Source of the DNA: Aphanocapsa lilacina HA4352-LM1 | GTDB lineage: Bacteria; Cyanobacteriota; Cyanobacteriia; Gloeobacterales; Gloeobacteraceae | Reading direction: 5' to 3' | NCBI GenBank assembly: GCA_019359725.1 | Contig: JAHHGR010000008.1 | Coordinates: 1-64,000, forward strand | Length of the DNA: 64,000 nucleotides | Shown: in pieces, positions 33,924 to 43,059 of the stretch | How positions within the stretch are numbered: the stretch's first letter is position 1 | Layout: each line of letters opens with the position of its first letter | Notes under the pieces: generated by a model | Database searches by the model: none | What the model was told of the DNA's origin: nothing | What the model saw: only the letters and a program-made list of their open reading frames with translations | Made by a program: the position numbers and the translations under genes

Positions 33924-34151
33924 TTAGTCTTCGTAGATGCGGCACTCGGCGGCTTCGGGATTGTCGGCACAGTAGCTCTGTAAAGAATTCATCTTCTTAT
34001 CTTTGCCGCCCGCGTGGGAGGCGGCCGCCTGCACTTCTTCAACAGCGTCCCAGGCGGCTGCGCACTGGGCGGACCCGTCGCCGTTGATCGAGCAAATTTC
34101 CTTGGCTTCGGCCTTTTCCTGTTGAATCAGTTTGTTGTAGTCGGTCGTCAT
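33924..34151 (-). CDS. cp12: CP12, regulator of the Calvin-Benson cycle
   Basis: A 75-residue intrinsically disordered protein that ties phosphoribulokinase and GAPDH into an inactive complex in the dark. Both redox cysteine pairs are present: C20 and C30 at the N-side, and C61 and C70 in the C-terminal YCADNPEAAECRIYED signature, which binds GAPDH. Thioredoxin reduces these disulfides in the light. Length and motifs are canonical. The neighbours psaD and petN make this a photosynthesis cluster. Confidence 0.96.
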   Translation of the reverse strand: MTTDYNKLIQQEKAEAKEICSINGDGSAQCAAAWDAVEEVQAAASHAGGKDKKMNSLQSYCADNPEAAECRIYED

Positions 34152-34256
34152 AGTTTCGCCTTCGTGAATGCAGGACGGATGGATAGCCCTGTACGCTCCT
34201 CAGTATCGCTGAGAGGTCCGGCTTCCTGAGCTATTCGTAACATTTTTTTGAAGGTT

Positions 34257-34811
34257 TCAGCCTGTCTCCGGAGGGGGAGAAATCAGCTCAGAAAGAATCT
34301 GGGCGTAGCTTTTAACCTCCTGCCAGGTGGGGTCGAGCCCCAGCCGCTCTTCCCAGGTACGCAGTCGGCTGAGGGCCGCCGCCTGGTCGGAGGCCAGAAT
34401 TTCCAGTTCTACAAAGGGTTCTTCAGGCAGTGCATCGAGGTCATCCAGCACCACTTCCGCGTCCTCACCGAGCTTCCAGACCGAGCGGGTCCGCCGCATG
34501 GCGGGTAGAGCGTCGGTGGCGATCAGTTGCACCAGCGAGCGGGCGGCGTCGAGCACCTGCGGCGAGAGGGGAACTTCGATTTCCCGGCGGCTGCGGATGC
34601 CGTCGGCGCTCAGTTGGGTCGGTCCTTTCGCGATGAGCTTGAGGCTGTCGCCGCTTGCACGCAGTCGCAGGTAATGCTTCTCGGGGCTGGTAAACCCGTG
34701 CACGTCCTCCTCGCGCAGCACCCGAGGCGGGCCGTAGCACTCAGTGAGCTTGTGTTGCAGGGCGTCTCGCTGCGCTCGGGGCAGGCGGTACTTTTTTTCG
34801 ACCTCGAACAT
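34257..34811 (-). CDS. CYTH domain protein (triphosphatase-like)
   Basis: A 184-residue CYTH (CyaB/thiamine-triphosphatase) protein. The ExExK signature is at residues 3-7 (EVEKK). Charged strands such as YLRLRASGD, LKLIAKGP and RSRREIEV line the triphosphate tunnel, and the C-terminal FVELEIL supplies acidic metal ligands. Bacterial CYTH proteins usually cleave inorganic or organic triphosphates with Mg or Mn. Substrate not determined. It lies 105 bases from cp12 and 48 bases after a membrane protein gene on the same strand. Confidence 0.88.
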   Translation of the reverse strand: MFEVEKKYRLPRAQRDALQHKLTECYGPPRVLREEDVHGFTSPEKHYLRLRASGDSLKLIAKGPTQLSADGIRSRREIEVPLSPQVLDAARSLVQLIATDALPAMRRTRSVWKLGEDAEVVLDDLDALPEEPFVELEILASDQAAALSRLRTWEERLGLDPTWQEVKSYAQILSELISPPPETG

Positions 34812-34859
34812 GGGTGCCGGGTGTCGGGTGTCCGGTGTCAGTATCCCCCGAAACCGGAC

Positions 34860-35555
34860 CTACGCGCAGGTCGCCGGCTGCCGGGCGCGGTCGACCGCCG
34901 CCAGCAACGCGTCGAGCGGAACGTGGCGGCGCATGCCGTCCGCTACCTGCTCGATCAGCGGCGCGTCGACTTTGAGCAGTTGGCGAGCCTCCGCCTCGCA
35001 GGTCTGCTGCCAAAACCCGGCTCCCACGGGAGAACGGCCCTGGGCTTCGAGTCCGGCGTCGATGAGCGCAGCCCACTGCGCCAGTGTGCGCAAATCATGA
35101 CCGGCTCCCACCGACTTCCCGAGCACCAGTTCTTCGCTCACTTTGCCGGCCACCAGTACAGTCAGGGTGCGCAGCAACTGTCTTGGATTGCGTGCGTCGG
35201 GGTGGTGCTCGAAGTAAGTGGCGCCACAGTGCTGGTGGAGGTAACTTGCCGCCGGGGTAAGCGCGTAGCCTGCGACCGGTACCCCAAGGCGGTGGGCGAC
35301 GATGAGGTGACCCGCCTCGTGCACCGAGGCCACCCGTCGCCAGACGGGCCACTCGATCCACTGGTTGAAGCGCAGATGCATCCGACCGGCGAGCCTGGCC
35401 CAAACCGGCCGCATCAGCCGCAGTGCGCCAATCACCGTGGCTACCAGCAGGGCGGTCAGCTCGATCGGGCACTGCCACATCGCCCAGAACAAAAAGCTCA
35501 GCACCACAGCGAGCAGGCCATCGGCGACTACTTCCCGCAGGATCGATAGGAGCAC
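34860..35555 (-). CDS. Membrane HEAGH protein, FtsH-peptidase-like without AAA domain
   Basis: A 231-residue protein with two N-terminal transmembrane helices (about 10-28 and 30-48) and a soluble region containing H79-E-A-G-H83, the zinc-binding core of the FtsH M41 peptidase. Downstream are LTVLVAGKVSEELVLG and a helical end, as in M41 domains. There is no AAA+ ATPase domain, Walker motif or second-region homology, so unlike FtsH it cannot unfold substrates itself. Similar short proteins occur in cyanobacteria. It may be a protease working with FtsH or a non-ATP-dependent peptidase. Confidence 0.75.
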   Translation of the reverse strand: MLLSILREVVADGLLAVVLSFLFWAMWQCPIELTALLVATVIGALRLMRPVWARLAGRMHLRFNQWIEWPVWRRVASVHEAGHLIVAHRLGVPVAGYALTPAASYLHQHCGATYFEHHPDARNPRQLLRTLTVLVAGKVSEELVLGKSVGAGHDLRTLAQWAALIDAGLEAQGRSPVGAGFWQQTCEAEARQLLKVDAPLIEQVADGMRRHVPLDALLAAVDRARQPATCA

Positions 35556-35610
35556 CCGGGCCTCCGCTCAGTGCAAACTGTTTGGCGACTATCCTATCAA
35601 CCGGTGGCCT

Positions 35611-36969
35611 TCAGAAGCGGGCCGGGGTGGATTTTCCCTCGAAAGCGACCGCCAGACAGCGGCGCACGAAGCGGCGGGCCGCCCACGCCTGGGTGCCCCA
35701 GTGCAGGTGCAGATACGAAGCGTGCAGATTGCCGCGCACCCAGCCTTCTTGCCCGTCGTCGTCGAGTTGCCACAGCGGCGCGCCCGGCTGGGGTTCCATG
35801 CGCGAGCGGTGAAACAGGTGGCCGCGCAACTGTCTGCCGGCTTCGACGGCGCAGGAACTGTGCAAAGCCGTGGCCACCCGGTAGCCCAGTACCGTGCGTT
35901 TGCCCATCCAGCAACTGGCCTCCAGGATGCCCGCCATCGGGTGGGAGCGGCCCTCAAAGGTGCGTAGCGCTTCGCCCAGCACCATCAACCCGCCGCACTC
36001 GGCATAAAGGGGCACCCCACGGGCCACCGCCCCCCGCAGTCCTGCCCAGAAGCGGGTTTTTTCGCTGAGTTCGCCCGCGCACAGCTCGGGAAAACCACCT
36101 CCCAACAGGTAGCCCCGGCAATCGGGCCACTCGCCGGCCAAAGGCGAAAAGGTCTCCAGCTGCGCCCCCAGGGCTGCGAGCAACTCCAGATTGTCCTGGT
36201 AGTAGAAGCTGAAGGCCCGGTCGCGGGCGACGGCGATGCGCACCGGCGGCAGTGGCTCCGCTTCCCAGCGCGGCAGGACGGGAGCAGCAGGCTGGATAGC
36301 CACCAGCGGCAGCAATTTCTGCCAGTCGAAGGAGCGCTCGGCGAGGGCAGCCAACTGCTGCTGGGTGCGCCGAAAGTCGGACAGTTCCTCCACCGGCAAC
36401 AATCCCAGGTGGCGGTGCGGCAGGGCGATCGTTTCGTCTTTGTAGACGGTTCCCAATAGTTCCAGACCCTGGCTGCGCACCGCCTCGGCGAGGATCTGGG
36501 CGTGGCGCTCGGAGCCCACCCGGTTGAGGATCACCCCGGCGATGCGCACGCGCGGGTCGAAGTGGCGAAATCCGTAGAGGGTGGCCGCCACCGAAAAGCC
36601 GGCCCCCGCTCCATCGATGACCAGGATCACCGGCAAGCGCAACAGGCGGGCGACGTGGGCGGTGCTGGCAAAATCGCCCTGACCCGCCCGTCCGTCGAAT
36701 AGCCCCATCACCCCTTCGATGACGGCCGCCTGCTGGGCCTGGCAGTGGTGGTGGTAGGTGGCGCGCACGAACGGTTCGTCGGTCAAAAACAGGTCGAGGT
36801 TGACGCAGCCCTGGCCGGTGACGGCGGCGTGGAACATCGGGTCGATATAGTCGGGGCCGACTTTGAACGAGCGCACCCGCAGGCGGTGGGCCTTGAGGTA
36901 GGCAAGCAGAGCGAGGGTAATCGTCGTCTTGCCGGTGCCGCTTGCCGGGGCTGCAATGATGACCGCCAT
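35611..36969 (-). CDS. cbiA: Cobyrinic acid a,c-diamide synthase
   Basis: A 452-residue amidotransferase that converts cobyrinate to its a,c-diamide with ATP and glutamine. The N-terminal P-loop reads APASGTGKTT; KVGPDYIDP and VEGVMGLFDG-type signatures follow. The C-terminal class I glutamine amidotransferase-like domain has YAECGGLMVLG, with the nucleophile Cys, and near the end LHASYLHLHW with conserved His. The start at 36969 (MAVIIAAP) matches the family; a longer ORF begins 30 bases upstream. It is divergent from the EndoU-like gene. It and cobS show that the host makes cobalamin. Confidence 0.93.
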   Translation of the reverse strand: MAVIIAAPASGTGKTTITLALLAYLKAHRLRVRSFKVGPDYIDPMFHAAVTGQGCVNLDLFLTDEPFVRATYHHHCQAQQAAVIEGVMGLFDGRAGQGDFASTAHVARLLRLPVILVIDGAGAGFSVAATLYGFRHFDPRVRIAGVILNRVGSERHAQILAEAVRSQGLELLGTVYKDETIALPHRHLGLLPVEELSDFRRTQQQLAALAERSFDWQKLLPLVAIQPAAPVLPRWEAEPLPPVRIAVARDRAFSFYYQDNLELLAALGAQLETFSPLAGEWPDCRGYLLGGGFPELCAGELSEKTRFWAGLRGAVARGVPLYAECGGLMVLGEALRTFEGRSHPMAGILEASCWMGKRTVLGYRVATALHSSCAVEAGRQLRGHLFHRSRMEPQPGAPLWQLDDDGQEGWVRGNLHASYLHLHWGTQAWAARRFVRRCLAVAFEGKSTPARF

Positions 36970-37161
36970 GGAGCCTGTCGTCCAGTAAAAAAACCGCATT
37001 TCAGTCTATAGGCAAAATCCGGGTGGCTGCTACGTTGAACGGGGAGACAGGTGGTCCAAATTGTTGCGCACCCATGGCCGACCCGGCATATTCGCACTGC
37101 AATGTCGCTAGAAAGAGGCAATGGCGGTGAAATACATCCACCGTGCGGGAGGCGGCAAACC

Positions 37162-38502
37162 ATGACTATCTATCAAAAGCTCTGGGACAGCGACGAGAAC
37201 CGATTCACGGTTACTCAGCGCAATGGGGCGGGCGAATGGGCGGACCCACAGGCCGAAGTGTTCTTGGACGCGCAGGTGCGCGCCAGCGGCAAGCGCAGTC
37301 TGGATCTGGCGGCCGGACCGCTGTTTGCAAAAGTGGAGGAGGCTAAACTGCGCAAGCCGACCTACGGGGCGTTTATTGCGCTGTTGGACAACTACGTGAC
37401 CACCGCCCGGGCGGCGGAATCCTACGACGCGGGTGAAGAAGAAGAAATCCAGAACTACCTGGAGGTGATCCGTGAGACGGCGCCGGTAGCCCTGGCGCGT
37501 GAATACATCAACGGGGATCTAGGCCGCAACCTGAGCGAGGTGCAGTTTATGGCCGCCTTGCGGCGCATCTGGTTTGAGCTGTTTACCAACTATTTCCAGG
37601 GCAAATCCCAGGAATATTGCAGCGGTTTCGAGCACGTATTCGTAGGCGAGGCCAAGTACGACACGCGCTTTGGCGGGGCTGAAAATTTGGGAGAAATTTC
37701 CGGCTACCACAACTGGATCAAGTTCTATCTGGATGAAAAGTTCGGGCGGGTGAATTTTTTGGGCTACAAGTACGACCTGCAGGGCGAGGAGACCCCCGAC
37801 AACCCGAACGTCGTGACGCTGCAGATGGCATGGGAACTCAAGAGTATGGGCGGCGAAACCCTCGCCCGCCTATTCAAGAAAAAGGGCGGCTTTTTCGTAG
37901 GTACCAGCCCGGAGTGTGAAATCGCCATGGGGACGGTCGCCTTCTACGAAAGTGAGCAGGGTCTGCTGCGCCAGGAAAAGCGTCAGACGACGATCAGCGG
38001 CGCGCGCTACAACCTGGTGCTCTACCGTAGTACGACCCCCCAGGGCAGCCGTGGCGACTTTATCCGCTCGTTTTATCCCGAATTTTTGGGCGATGAGGAC
38101 GGGCGCGAAGACCCGATGGATCGCACGGTTGTCCGCCCGCGCGCCGCGGCGCGCAAAGCCGATGGGCCGCTGGTGATCGTGGCGGCGCTGCCCAATCCCG
38201 GCCGGGGCGATTCCGACGAGGAGTGGGTGGAACTGCAGAACGTCTCAGCCGGGCCTATCGAGCTCACCGGTTGGCAACTGCGCGACCGGGCGAACCGCCC
38301 CGAGCCGCTCGCAGGGACGATCGCCCCCGGCGAGACCCGCCGGATCCTCGTGATGCGCGCCCGGCCCGATTCGATGCAGTTGGGCAACCGCGCCGGTCTG
38401 ATTGCTCTGTTCGACGCTCAAGATGCGTTGGTGGCGGCGGTCGACTACCGCCGCACCCGCTCCGGGCAGGTATTGCGTTTCGAGGGTGGGCAGGGGGGCT
38501 AA
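37162..38502 (+). CDS. EndoU-like endoribonuclease fused to a lamin-tail domain
   Basis: A 446-residue protein. Residues about 1-310 align by motif with the XendoU/EndoU fold: FEHVFVGE with the first catalytic His at 158, SGYHNWIKFYL with the second at 183, and FFVGTSPECEIAMGTVAF near 250-270. EndoU enzymes cleave RNA at uridines with Mn-dependent chemistry. Residues about 333-446 form an LTD beta-sandwich (DEEWVELQNVS, LTGWQLRDRANR, GETRRILV). No signal peptide is visible. The start at 37162 has GGGAGG nearby. The combination suggests an RNase tethered by the LTD. The cellular role is unknown. Confidence 0.8.
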   Translation: MTIYQKLWDSDENRFTVTQRNGAGEWADPQAEVFLDAQVRASGKRSLDLAAGPLFAKVEEAKLRKPTYGAFIALLDNYVTTARAAESYDAGEEEEIQNYLEVIRETAPVALAREYINGDLGRNLSEVQFMAALRRIWFELFTNYFQGKSQEYCSGFEHVFVGEAKYDTRFGGAENLGEISGYHNWIKFYLDEKFGRVNFLGYKYDLQGEETPDNPNVVTLQMAWELKSMGGETLARLFKKKGGFFVGTSPECEIAMGTVAFYESEQGLLRQEKRQTTISGARYNLVLYRSTTPQGSRGDFIRSFYPEFLGDEDGREDPMDRTVVRPRAAARKADGPLVIVAALPNPGRGDSDEEWVELQNVSAGPIELTGWQLRDRANRPEPLAGTIAPGETRRILVMRARPDSMQLGNRAGLIALFDAQDALVAAVDYRRTRSGQVLRFEGGQGG

Positions 38503-38660
38503 TCACCGCCGACGATGCGGGTGGTGAGCTGGGTCTTGGCGGTCTGGCCCAGTTGGAAAGTGCTTCAAGGCACTGAGATTGCCAGTGTTATATCTGTCCT
38601 GCTCCCTGGAGCTGCTCGCTTCTACCTGCCACCGACGGCGTCGCCGCTTCGCATCCTACA

Positions 38661-40565
38661 ATGAGGTTAGGATTTCGCTCTGCGACTGTGCATTATCTTG
38701 CTGAATTTGACGTCGTCGTCGTCGGCGCCGGCCACAGCGGCTGCGAAGCGGCCCTCGCCTCCGCTCGCCTCGGCTGTCGAACACTCCTGGTCACCATGAA
38801 CCTCGACACGATCGCCTGGCAACCCTGCAATCCGGCGGTGGGCGGCCCGGCCAAGTCGCAGCTGGTCCACGAGGTCGATGCCCTCGGCGGCGAGATGGCC
38901 AAAATCACCGACCGTACCTATTTGCAAAAACGTGTCCTCAATAGTTCCCGCGGACCGGCAGTCTGGGCGCTTCGGGCGCAGACTGACAAGCGCGAGTATG
39001 CCCGCGAGATGAAGCAGGTGCTCGAAACCACCTCCAACCTCACCCTGCGCCAGGGGCAGATTACCGATATTCACCTGGGCCCTCACGACGAAATTTGCGG
39101 CGTCAGCACGTTTTTTGATGTGCATTTTGCCTGCCGGGCGGTGATCTTGACCACCGGCACGTTTTTGGGCGGGCGCATCTGGATTGGCCGCAAGTCGATG
39201 AGCGCCGGGCGGGCGGGCGAATTTGCCGCGGAGGGTTTGACTGCGACCCTGGAGCGATTGGGTTTTGAGACCGGGCGGCTCAAGACGGGCACCCCCGCCC
39301 GCGTCGATCGGCGCACGGTCGATTTTGGCGTTATGGAGGCGCAGCCGCCCGATCCCGAGTTGCGCTGGTTTTCGTTCGATCCGCGCGCCTGGGTGGAGCG
39401 CGAGCAGCTCAATTGCTATCTGACGCGCACTACCGCCGCGACCCACCAAGTGATCCGCGACAATCTGCACCTCTCGCCGCTGTACAGCGGCGACATCGAC
39501 GCACGTGGGCCGCGCTATTGTCCCAGCATCGAGGACAAGATCGTCCGCTTCGCCGACAAAGAAAGCCACCAGATTTTTATCGAGCCGGAGGGCCGCGATA
39601 CCCCCGAACTCTACGTCCAGGGCTTTTCGACCTCGCTGCCGGAAGCTGTCCAAATCGCTATGCTGCGCACCCTACCGGGTCTGGAAGCGTGTGCCGTACT
39701 GCGGCCCGCCTACGCGGTCGAGTACGACTACCTGCCTGCCACCCAGTGCCATCCGACCCTGATGACCAAGCGGGTGGAGGGGCTTTTTTGCGCCGGGCAG
39801 ATCAACGGTACCACCGGTTACGAGGAGGCTGCCGCCCAGGGGATCGTAGCGGGGATCAACGCCGCGCGCCTTGTGCGCGGCGAAGCGCTCGTGACCTTGC
39901 CCCGCGAGGGCTCCTACATCGGCACGCTCATCGACGATCTGGTCACCAAGGAGATCCGCGAGCCGTACCGGATGCTCACCAGTCGCTCGGAATATCGCCT
40001 GGTGCTGCGCTCCGACAACGCCGACCGGCGGCTTACCCCGCTAGGCCGCGAAATCGGCCTGGTGAACAACGAGCGCTGGGGGTTGTACCAGCAAAAAATT
40101 GCCGCGATTACCTGCGAGCGCCAACGCCTGGAGACGATGCGCCTCAATGCCCGCGATCTGCCTGTCCACCTCGCCGCCAAACCAGGATCGATCACCCTGG
40201 CGGACTTGCTCCGTCGGCCGGGGTTGCACTACGGCGATCTGGAGAGTCTGAACCAGGCGGTCCTCCTCGATGCGCAGGTGCGCGAGGGCGTCGAAATTGA
40301 AGTGAAGTACAGTGGCTACATCGAGCGCCAGAACGAGCAAATTGAGCGAATGAGCGCCCAACACGCCCGGGCGATCCCCGCTGATCTCGACTACGAGCGG
40401 CTGAGCACCCTCTCCAAAGAATCCCGCGAGAAATTAAACCGAATGCGCCCCCAGACCATCGGCCAGGCCAGCCGCATCGGTGGGGTGAGCCCGGCGGATG
40501 TCAGCGCGCTTTTGGTGTATCTGGAACTAGCTCAGGCTGGGCGTTTGACCCCTGCTGCCCTCTGA
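38661..40565 (+). CDS. mnmG: tRNA uridine 5-carboxymethylaminomethyl modification enzyme
   Basis: A 634-residue FAD enzyme that, with MnmE, forms cmnm5U at the wobble position of certain tRNAs. The N-terminal FAD motif is [15 protein letters not shown]; then come [36 protein letters not shown] and the C-terminal helical domain ending [18 protein letters not shown]. Length is typical. The ATG at 38661 is used; a GTG about 30 bases downstream is possible. It ends just before an independently promoted small RNA. Confidence 0.96.
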   Translation: MRLGFRSATVHYLAEFDVVVVGAGHSGCEAALASARLGCRTLLVTMNLDTIAWQPCNPAVGGPAKSQLVHEVDALGGEMAKITDRTYLQKRVLNSSRGPAVWALRAQTDKREYAREMKQVLETTSNLTLRQGQITDIHLGPHDEICGVSTFFDVHFACRAVILTTGTFLGGRIWIGRKSMSAGRAGEFAAEGLTATLERLGFETGRLKTGTPARVDRRTVDFGVMEAQPPDPELRWFSFDPRAWVEREQLNCYLTRTTAATHQVIRDNLHLSPLYSGDIDARGPRYCPSIEDKIVRFADKESHQIFIEPEGRDTPELYVQGFSTSLPEAVQIAMLRTLPGLEACAVLRPAYAVEYDYLPATQCHPTLMTKRVEGLFCAGQINGTTGYEEAAAQGIVAGINAARLVRGEALVTLPREGSYIGTLIDDLVTKEIREPYRMLTSRSEYRLVLRSDNADRRLTPLGREIGLVNNERWGLYQQKIAAITCERQRLETMRLNARDLPVHLAAKPGSITLADLLRRPGLHYGDLESLNQAVLLDAQVREGVEIEVKYSGYIERQNEQIERMSAQHARAIPADLDYERLSTLSKESREKLNRMRPQTIGQASRIGGVSPADVSALLVYLELAQAGRLTPAAL

Positions 40566-40590
40566 AATGTGGAGAAAGACTACCGTGGGG

Positions 40591-40619
40591 TTTACAGACT
40601 ATGCTGCTCGTCGTATACT
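40591..40619 (+). promoter_or_regulatory. Strong sigma70-type promoter of the structured RNA
   Basis: TTTACA (40591-40596) and TATACT (40614-40619) are separated by exactly 17 bases. This is the best consensus promoter noticed in the window and predicts a transcript start near 40626, just ahead of the RNA closing stem. Confidence 0.75.
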
Positions 40620-40625
40620 TCAGAA

Positions 40626-40804
40626 CTAGTGAGGGGTGAATGGAAGAAGGGCTCAGGACGAAACGCGGACAGTCCTGCAGCCCTTCTTTATTTGGGAAGA
40701 TTTTTGAATAGGTCGGGCATCGCATAGAATGAAGAAAGCGGAGACGCATGTTTCCGTTCACTCCTCACACCATGTTCCGCCCGGTCGCTCCGGGCGGTTT
40801 CTTT
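40626..40804 (+). ncRNA. Structured ~178-nt RNA, possible 6S RNA
   Basis: The predicted transcript from 40626 closes on itself. GTGAGGGGTGAATGG (40629-40643) pairs with CCGTTCACTCCTCAC (40754-40768) over 15 base pairs with two G-U, extended to about 18 by AAG. Inside, a second hairpin pairs 40644-40659 with 40672-40688 over 16 base pairs with one bulged C and a 12-base loop. A strong terminator follows. No open frame on this strand fits. A long terminal stem, size near 180 nt and own promoter recall 6S RNA (ssrS), but the central bubble has not been verified, so another stable RNA or an RNA leader of trxA remains possible. Confidence 0.6.
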
Positions 40805-40805
40805 G
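40777..40805 (+). terminator. Rho-independent terminator of the structured RNA
   Basis: CCGCCCGG (40777-40784) pairs perfectly with CCGGGCGG (40790-40797) around TCGCT, followed by TTTCTTT. It separates the RNA gene from trxA, whose start is 89 bases further on. Confidence 0.85.
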
Positions 40806-40893
40806 TGCCGGGGCCTTGATCCCCGCTGCGAGCGCAGGCCGAAGGCCCATGGTACACTGAGGTAAAACCCTTGTATCAGGAGCACCCTCAGAT

Positions 40894-41226
40894 ATGTCAG
40901 CTGCAGTGCCGGTTGGTGATTCGAACTTCAAAACCGAAGTTCTCGACAGCGAATTGCCAGTGCTGGTCGATTTTTGGGCTCCCTGGTGCGGGCCGTGCCG
41001 CATGGTGGCGCCGGTGGTCGACGAGATTGCCCAGCAGTACAGTGGCAAGCTCAAGGTGGTCAAGGTCAACACCGACGAAAATCCCCAGGTGGCAAGCCAG
41101 TACGGCATCCGTAGCATTCCGACGCTGATGGTCTTTAAGTCCGGCTCCAAGGTGGACATGGTCGTCGGTGCCGTTCCGAAGACGACGCTGGCCACCACCC
41201 TCGAAAAGCATATCGATATCAAATAG
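40894..41226 (+). CDS. trxA: Thioredoxin
   Basis: A 110-residue thioredoxin with the active site W-C-G-P-C at about 31-35, preceded by VLVDFWAP, and the conserved cis-Pro loop [12 protein letters not shown]. It reduces disulfides in target proteins including, in phototrophs, Calvin-cycle regulators such as CP12. AGGAGCACC is about ten bases upstream of the ATG. It is followed 12 bases later by a carboxyltransferase gene. Its own leader starts beyond the terminator of the structured RNA. Confidence 0.96.
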   Translation: MSAAVPVGDSNFKTEVLDSELPVLVDFWAPWCGPCRMVAPVVDEIAQQYSGKLKVVKVNTDENPQVASQYGIRSIPTLMVFKSGSKVDMVVGAVPKTTLATTLEKHIDIK

Positions 41227-41238
41227 CGCAGGTGTGCT

Positions 41239-42762
41239 TTGACCTCCATTGCGGTTGATCCCCACAGCGAGTGGCAACTATCGACCGGGTCCACTGCCCG
41301 GGTTGGCGTCACCGATACCACCTTTCGCGACGCCCATCAGTCGCTTTTGGCCACGCGCATGACCACAGCCCAGATGCTGCCGGTCGCGTCGCGGATGAAC
41401 CGCATCGGTTTTCATTCGATGGAGGTCTGGGGCGGCGCCACCTTCGACGCCTGCATCCGGTTTTTGGGCGAAGATCCGTGGGAGCGCCTAAAAGTTCTGC
41501 GCCGCGAGATGCCCGACACCCGCCTGCAAATGCTGGTGCGCGGACAGAATTTGCTCGGTTACCGCCATTATCCCGACGACATCGTCGAGCGCTTCATTCG
41601 CCGCTCGGTGGCCAACGGCATCGATATCCTCCGCACCTTCGACGCCCTCAACGACGTGCGCAACATGCGCAAAACGATCGAGACGGGCAAGGAGTGCGGT
41701 GCCCACGTGCAGGGCACCCTAGTCTACACCGTAAGCCCCGTGCACGACCTTGATCATTACACGGCGGTTGCCCGTGACCTGGTGGCTTTGGGTATCGACT
41801 CGCTGTGCATCAAGGACATGGCGGGCCTGCTGAAGCCTGACGCCGCCGGCCGCCTCGTGCGCGCTCTGCGCCCGGTGGTGGGTACCCTGCCTATCCAGAT
41901 GCACGCCCATTCGCTCTCGGGTATGGCCTCAATGGCGTACTGGGAAGCCATCCAGATGGGAGCCAACGCCGTCGACACGGCCATTTCGCCCCTGGCCCTA
42001 GGATCGAGCCAGCCGGCCACCGAGACGATGGTGGTGGTACTGCGCGATACGCCCTTCGACACGGGCCTCGACATCGACGCTTTAGTCGACGTGGCCGAAT
42101 CTATTGAGCGCATCTTCCGCGACGCGGGCAACGCCCCGATTCGCCAGACGATCATCGACACGCGCGTACTCTCGCACCAGGTGCCCGGCGGCATGATCAC
42201 CAACTTGCTCGCCCAACTCGACCAGCAGCGCGCTTCGCATCGCCTCCAGGAGGTGCTGCGCGAATTGCCGCGGGTGCGCGCCGATTTTGGCTATCCGCCC
42301 CTGGTCACCCCCACCAGCCAGATCGTGGGCACTCAGGCGGTGCTCAACGTGCTGATGGGCGAGCGCTACAAGATTATCCCGGCTGAGGCGTGCGACTATC
42401 TCTTGGGGCGCTACGGCCGCCCGCCCCATCCGATCGCCGAGTATCTGTTCGAGCGCGTCTCCGCAGGCCAGCAACCGATCACCCACCGACCCGCCGACGA
42501 TCTCGAACCGGGTTGGGAGCCAGCGCTGGCCGAAAGTGCACCCTGGGCCGGTTCGGAGGAAGATGTGCTCACCTATGCGATGTTTCCGCAGGTGGCTACT
42601 AACTACTTCAAAGCTCGGGCGCGCAAGCTTTCCGGCGAGCGTCGGCCCTTCCCGGTCGCACTGCACCAGGTGAAGGAAATGGTACGCGGTTTTGCCGAGG
42701 CGACTGCCCTCGATTGCTTTGAGTGCGAAGTGAACGGTCTGCGCCTTCGACTTGTCCGCTAA
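41239..42762 (+). CDS. Pyruvate carboxylase/oxaloacetate decarboxylase carboxyltransferase subunit, no biotin domain
   Basis: A 507-residue HMGL-like carboxyltransferase. It has GVTDTTFRDAHQSLLATRM with the first metal Asp, the catalytic KDMAGLL lysine, and MHAHSLSG metal histidines, followed by the PYC/OADA domain (GGMITNLLAQL, FPQVATNYF). The C-terminal biotinyl domain with AMKM that is usual in OadA and PycB is missing. It would need a separate biotin carrier, or act on a small substrate. A TTG start is used because needed upstream residues precede any ATG; the weak start leaves the exact N-terminus uncertain. Confidence 0.83.
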   Translation: MTSIAVDPHSEWQLSTGSTARVGVTDTTFRDAHQSLLATRMTTAQMLPVASRMNRIGFHSMEVWGGATFDACIRFLGEDPWERLKVLRREMPDTRLQMLVRGQNLLGYRHYPDDIVERFIRRSVANGIDILRTFDALNDVRNMRKTIETGKECGAHVQGTLVYTVSPVHDLDHYTAVARDLVALGIDSLCIKDMAGLLKPDAAGRLVRALRPVVGTLPIQMHAHSLSGMASMAYWEAIQMGANAVDTAISPLALGSSQPATETMVVVLRDTPFDTGLDIDALVDVAESIERIFRDAGNAPIRQTIIDTRVLSHQVPGGMITNLLAQLDQQRASHRLQEVLRELPRVRADFGYPPLVTPTSQIVGTQAVLNVLMGERYKIIPAEACDYLLGRYGRPPHPIAEYLFERVSAGQQPITHRPADDLEPGWEPALAESAPWAGSEEDVLTYAMFPQVATNYFKARARKLSGERRPFPVALHQVKEMVRGFAEATALDCFECEVNGLRLRLVR

Positions 42763-43059
42763 TTGTCGGTGATTGCCAGCATTTGTTGCGATCGTTAGCG
42801 GCTCAAGCCAGGTGCTGGTCGGCATCTTTTTCGTATTTACTTATGCCAGCATCCAGGAGAAGCGTCTCGGTGATTTTGCTGGGCATCAATTGACTGGTGT
42901 ACGATCACGTTCGTTTGGAGACTTTGCCCGGTTTTCCGGCCTGCGTTGGGAAAACCCACTGTGTTGAGTTGTCGTCCAAACTCAAGCAAGCCCGACACGG
43001 CTCTGGGTGTTCCTGCTTTGCTGCGCTACACTGCTAGCGACTCAACCGTGGCAAGTCCG

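Noticed and set aside
34527-35549. 340-codon + strand frame opposite the CYTH and HEAGH genes
   Set aside because: It spans two real minus-strand genes and an intergenic gap and has no motif of its own.
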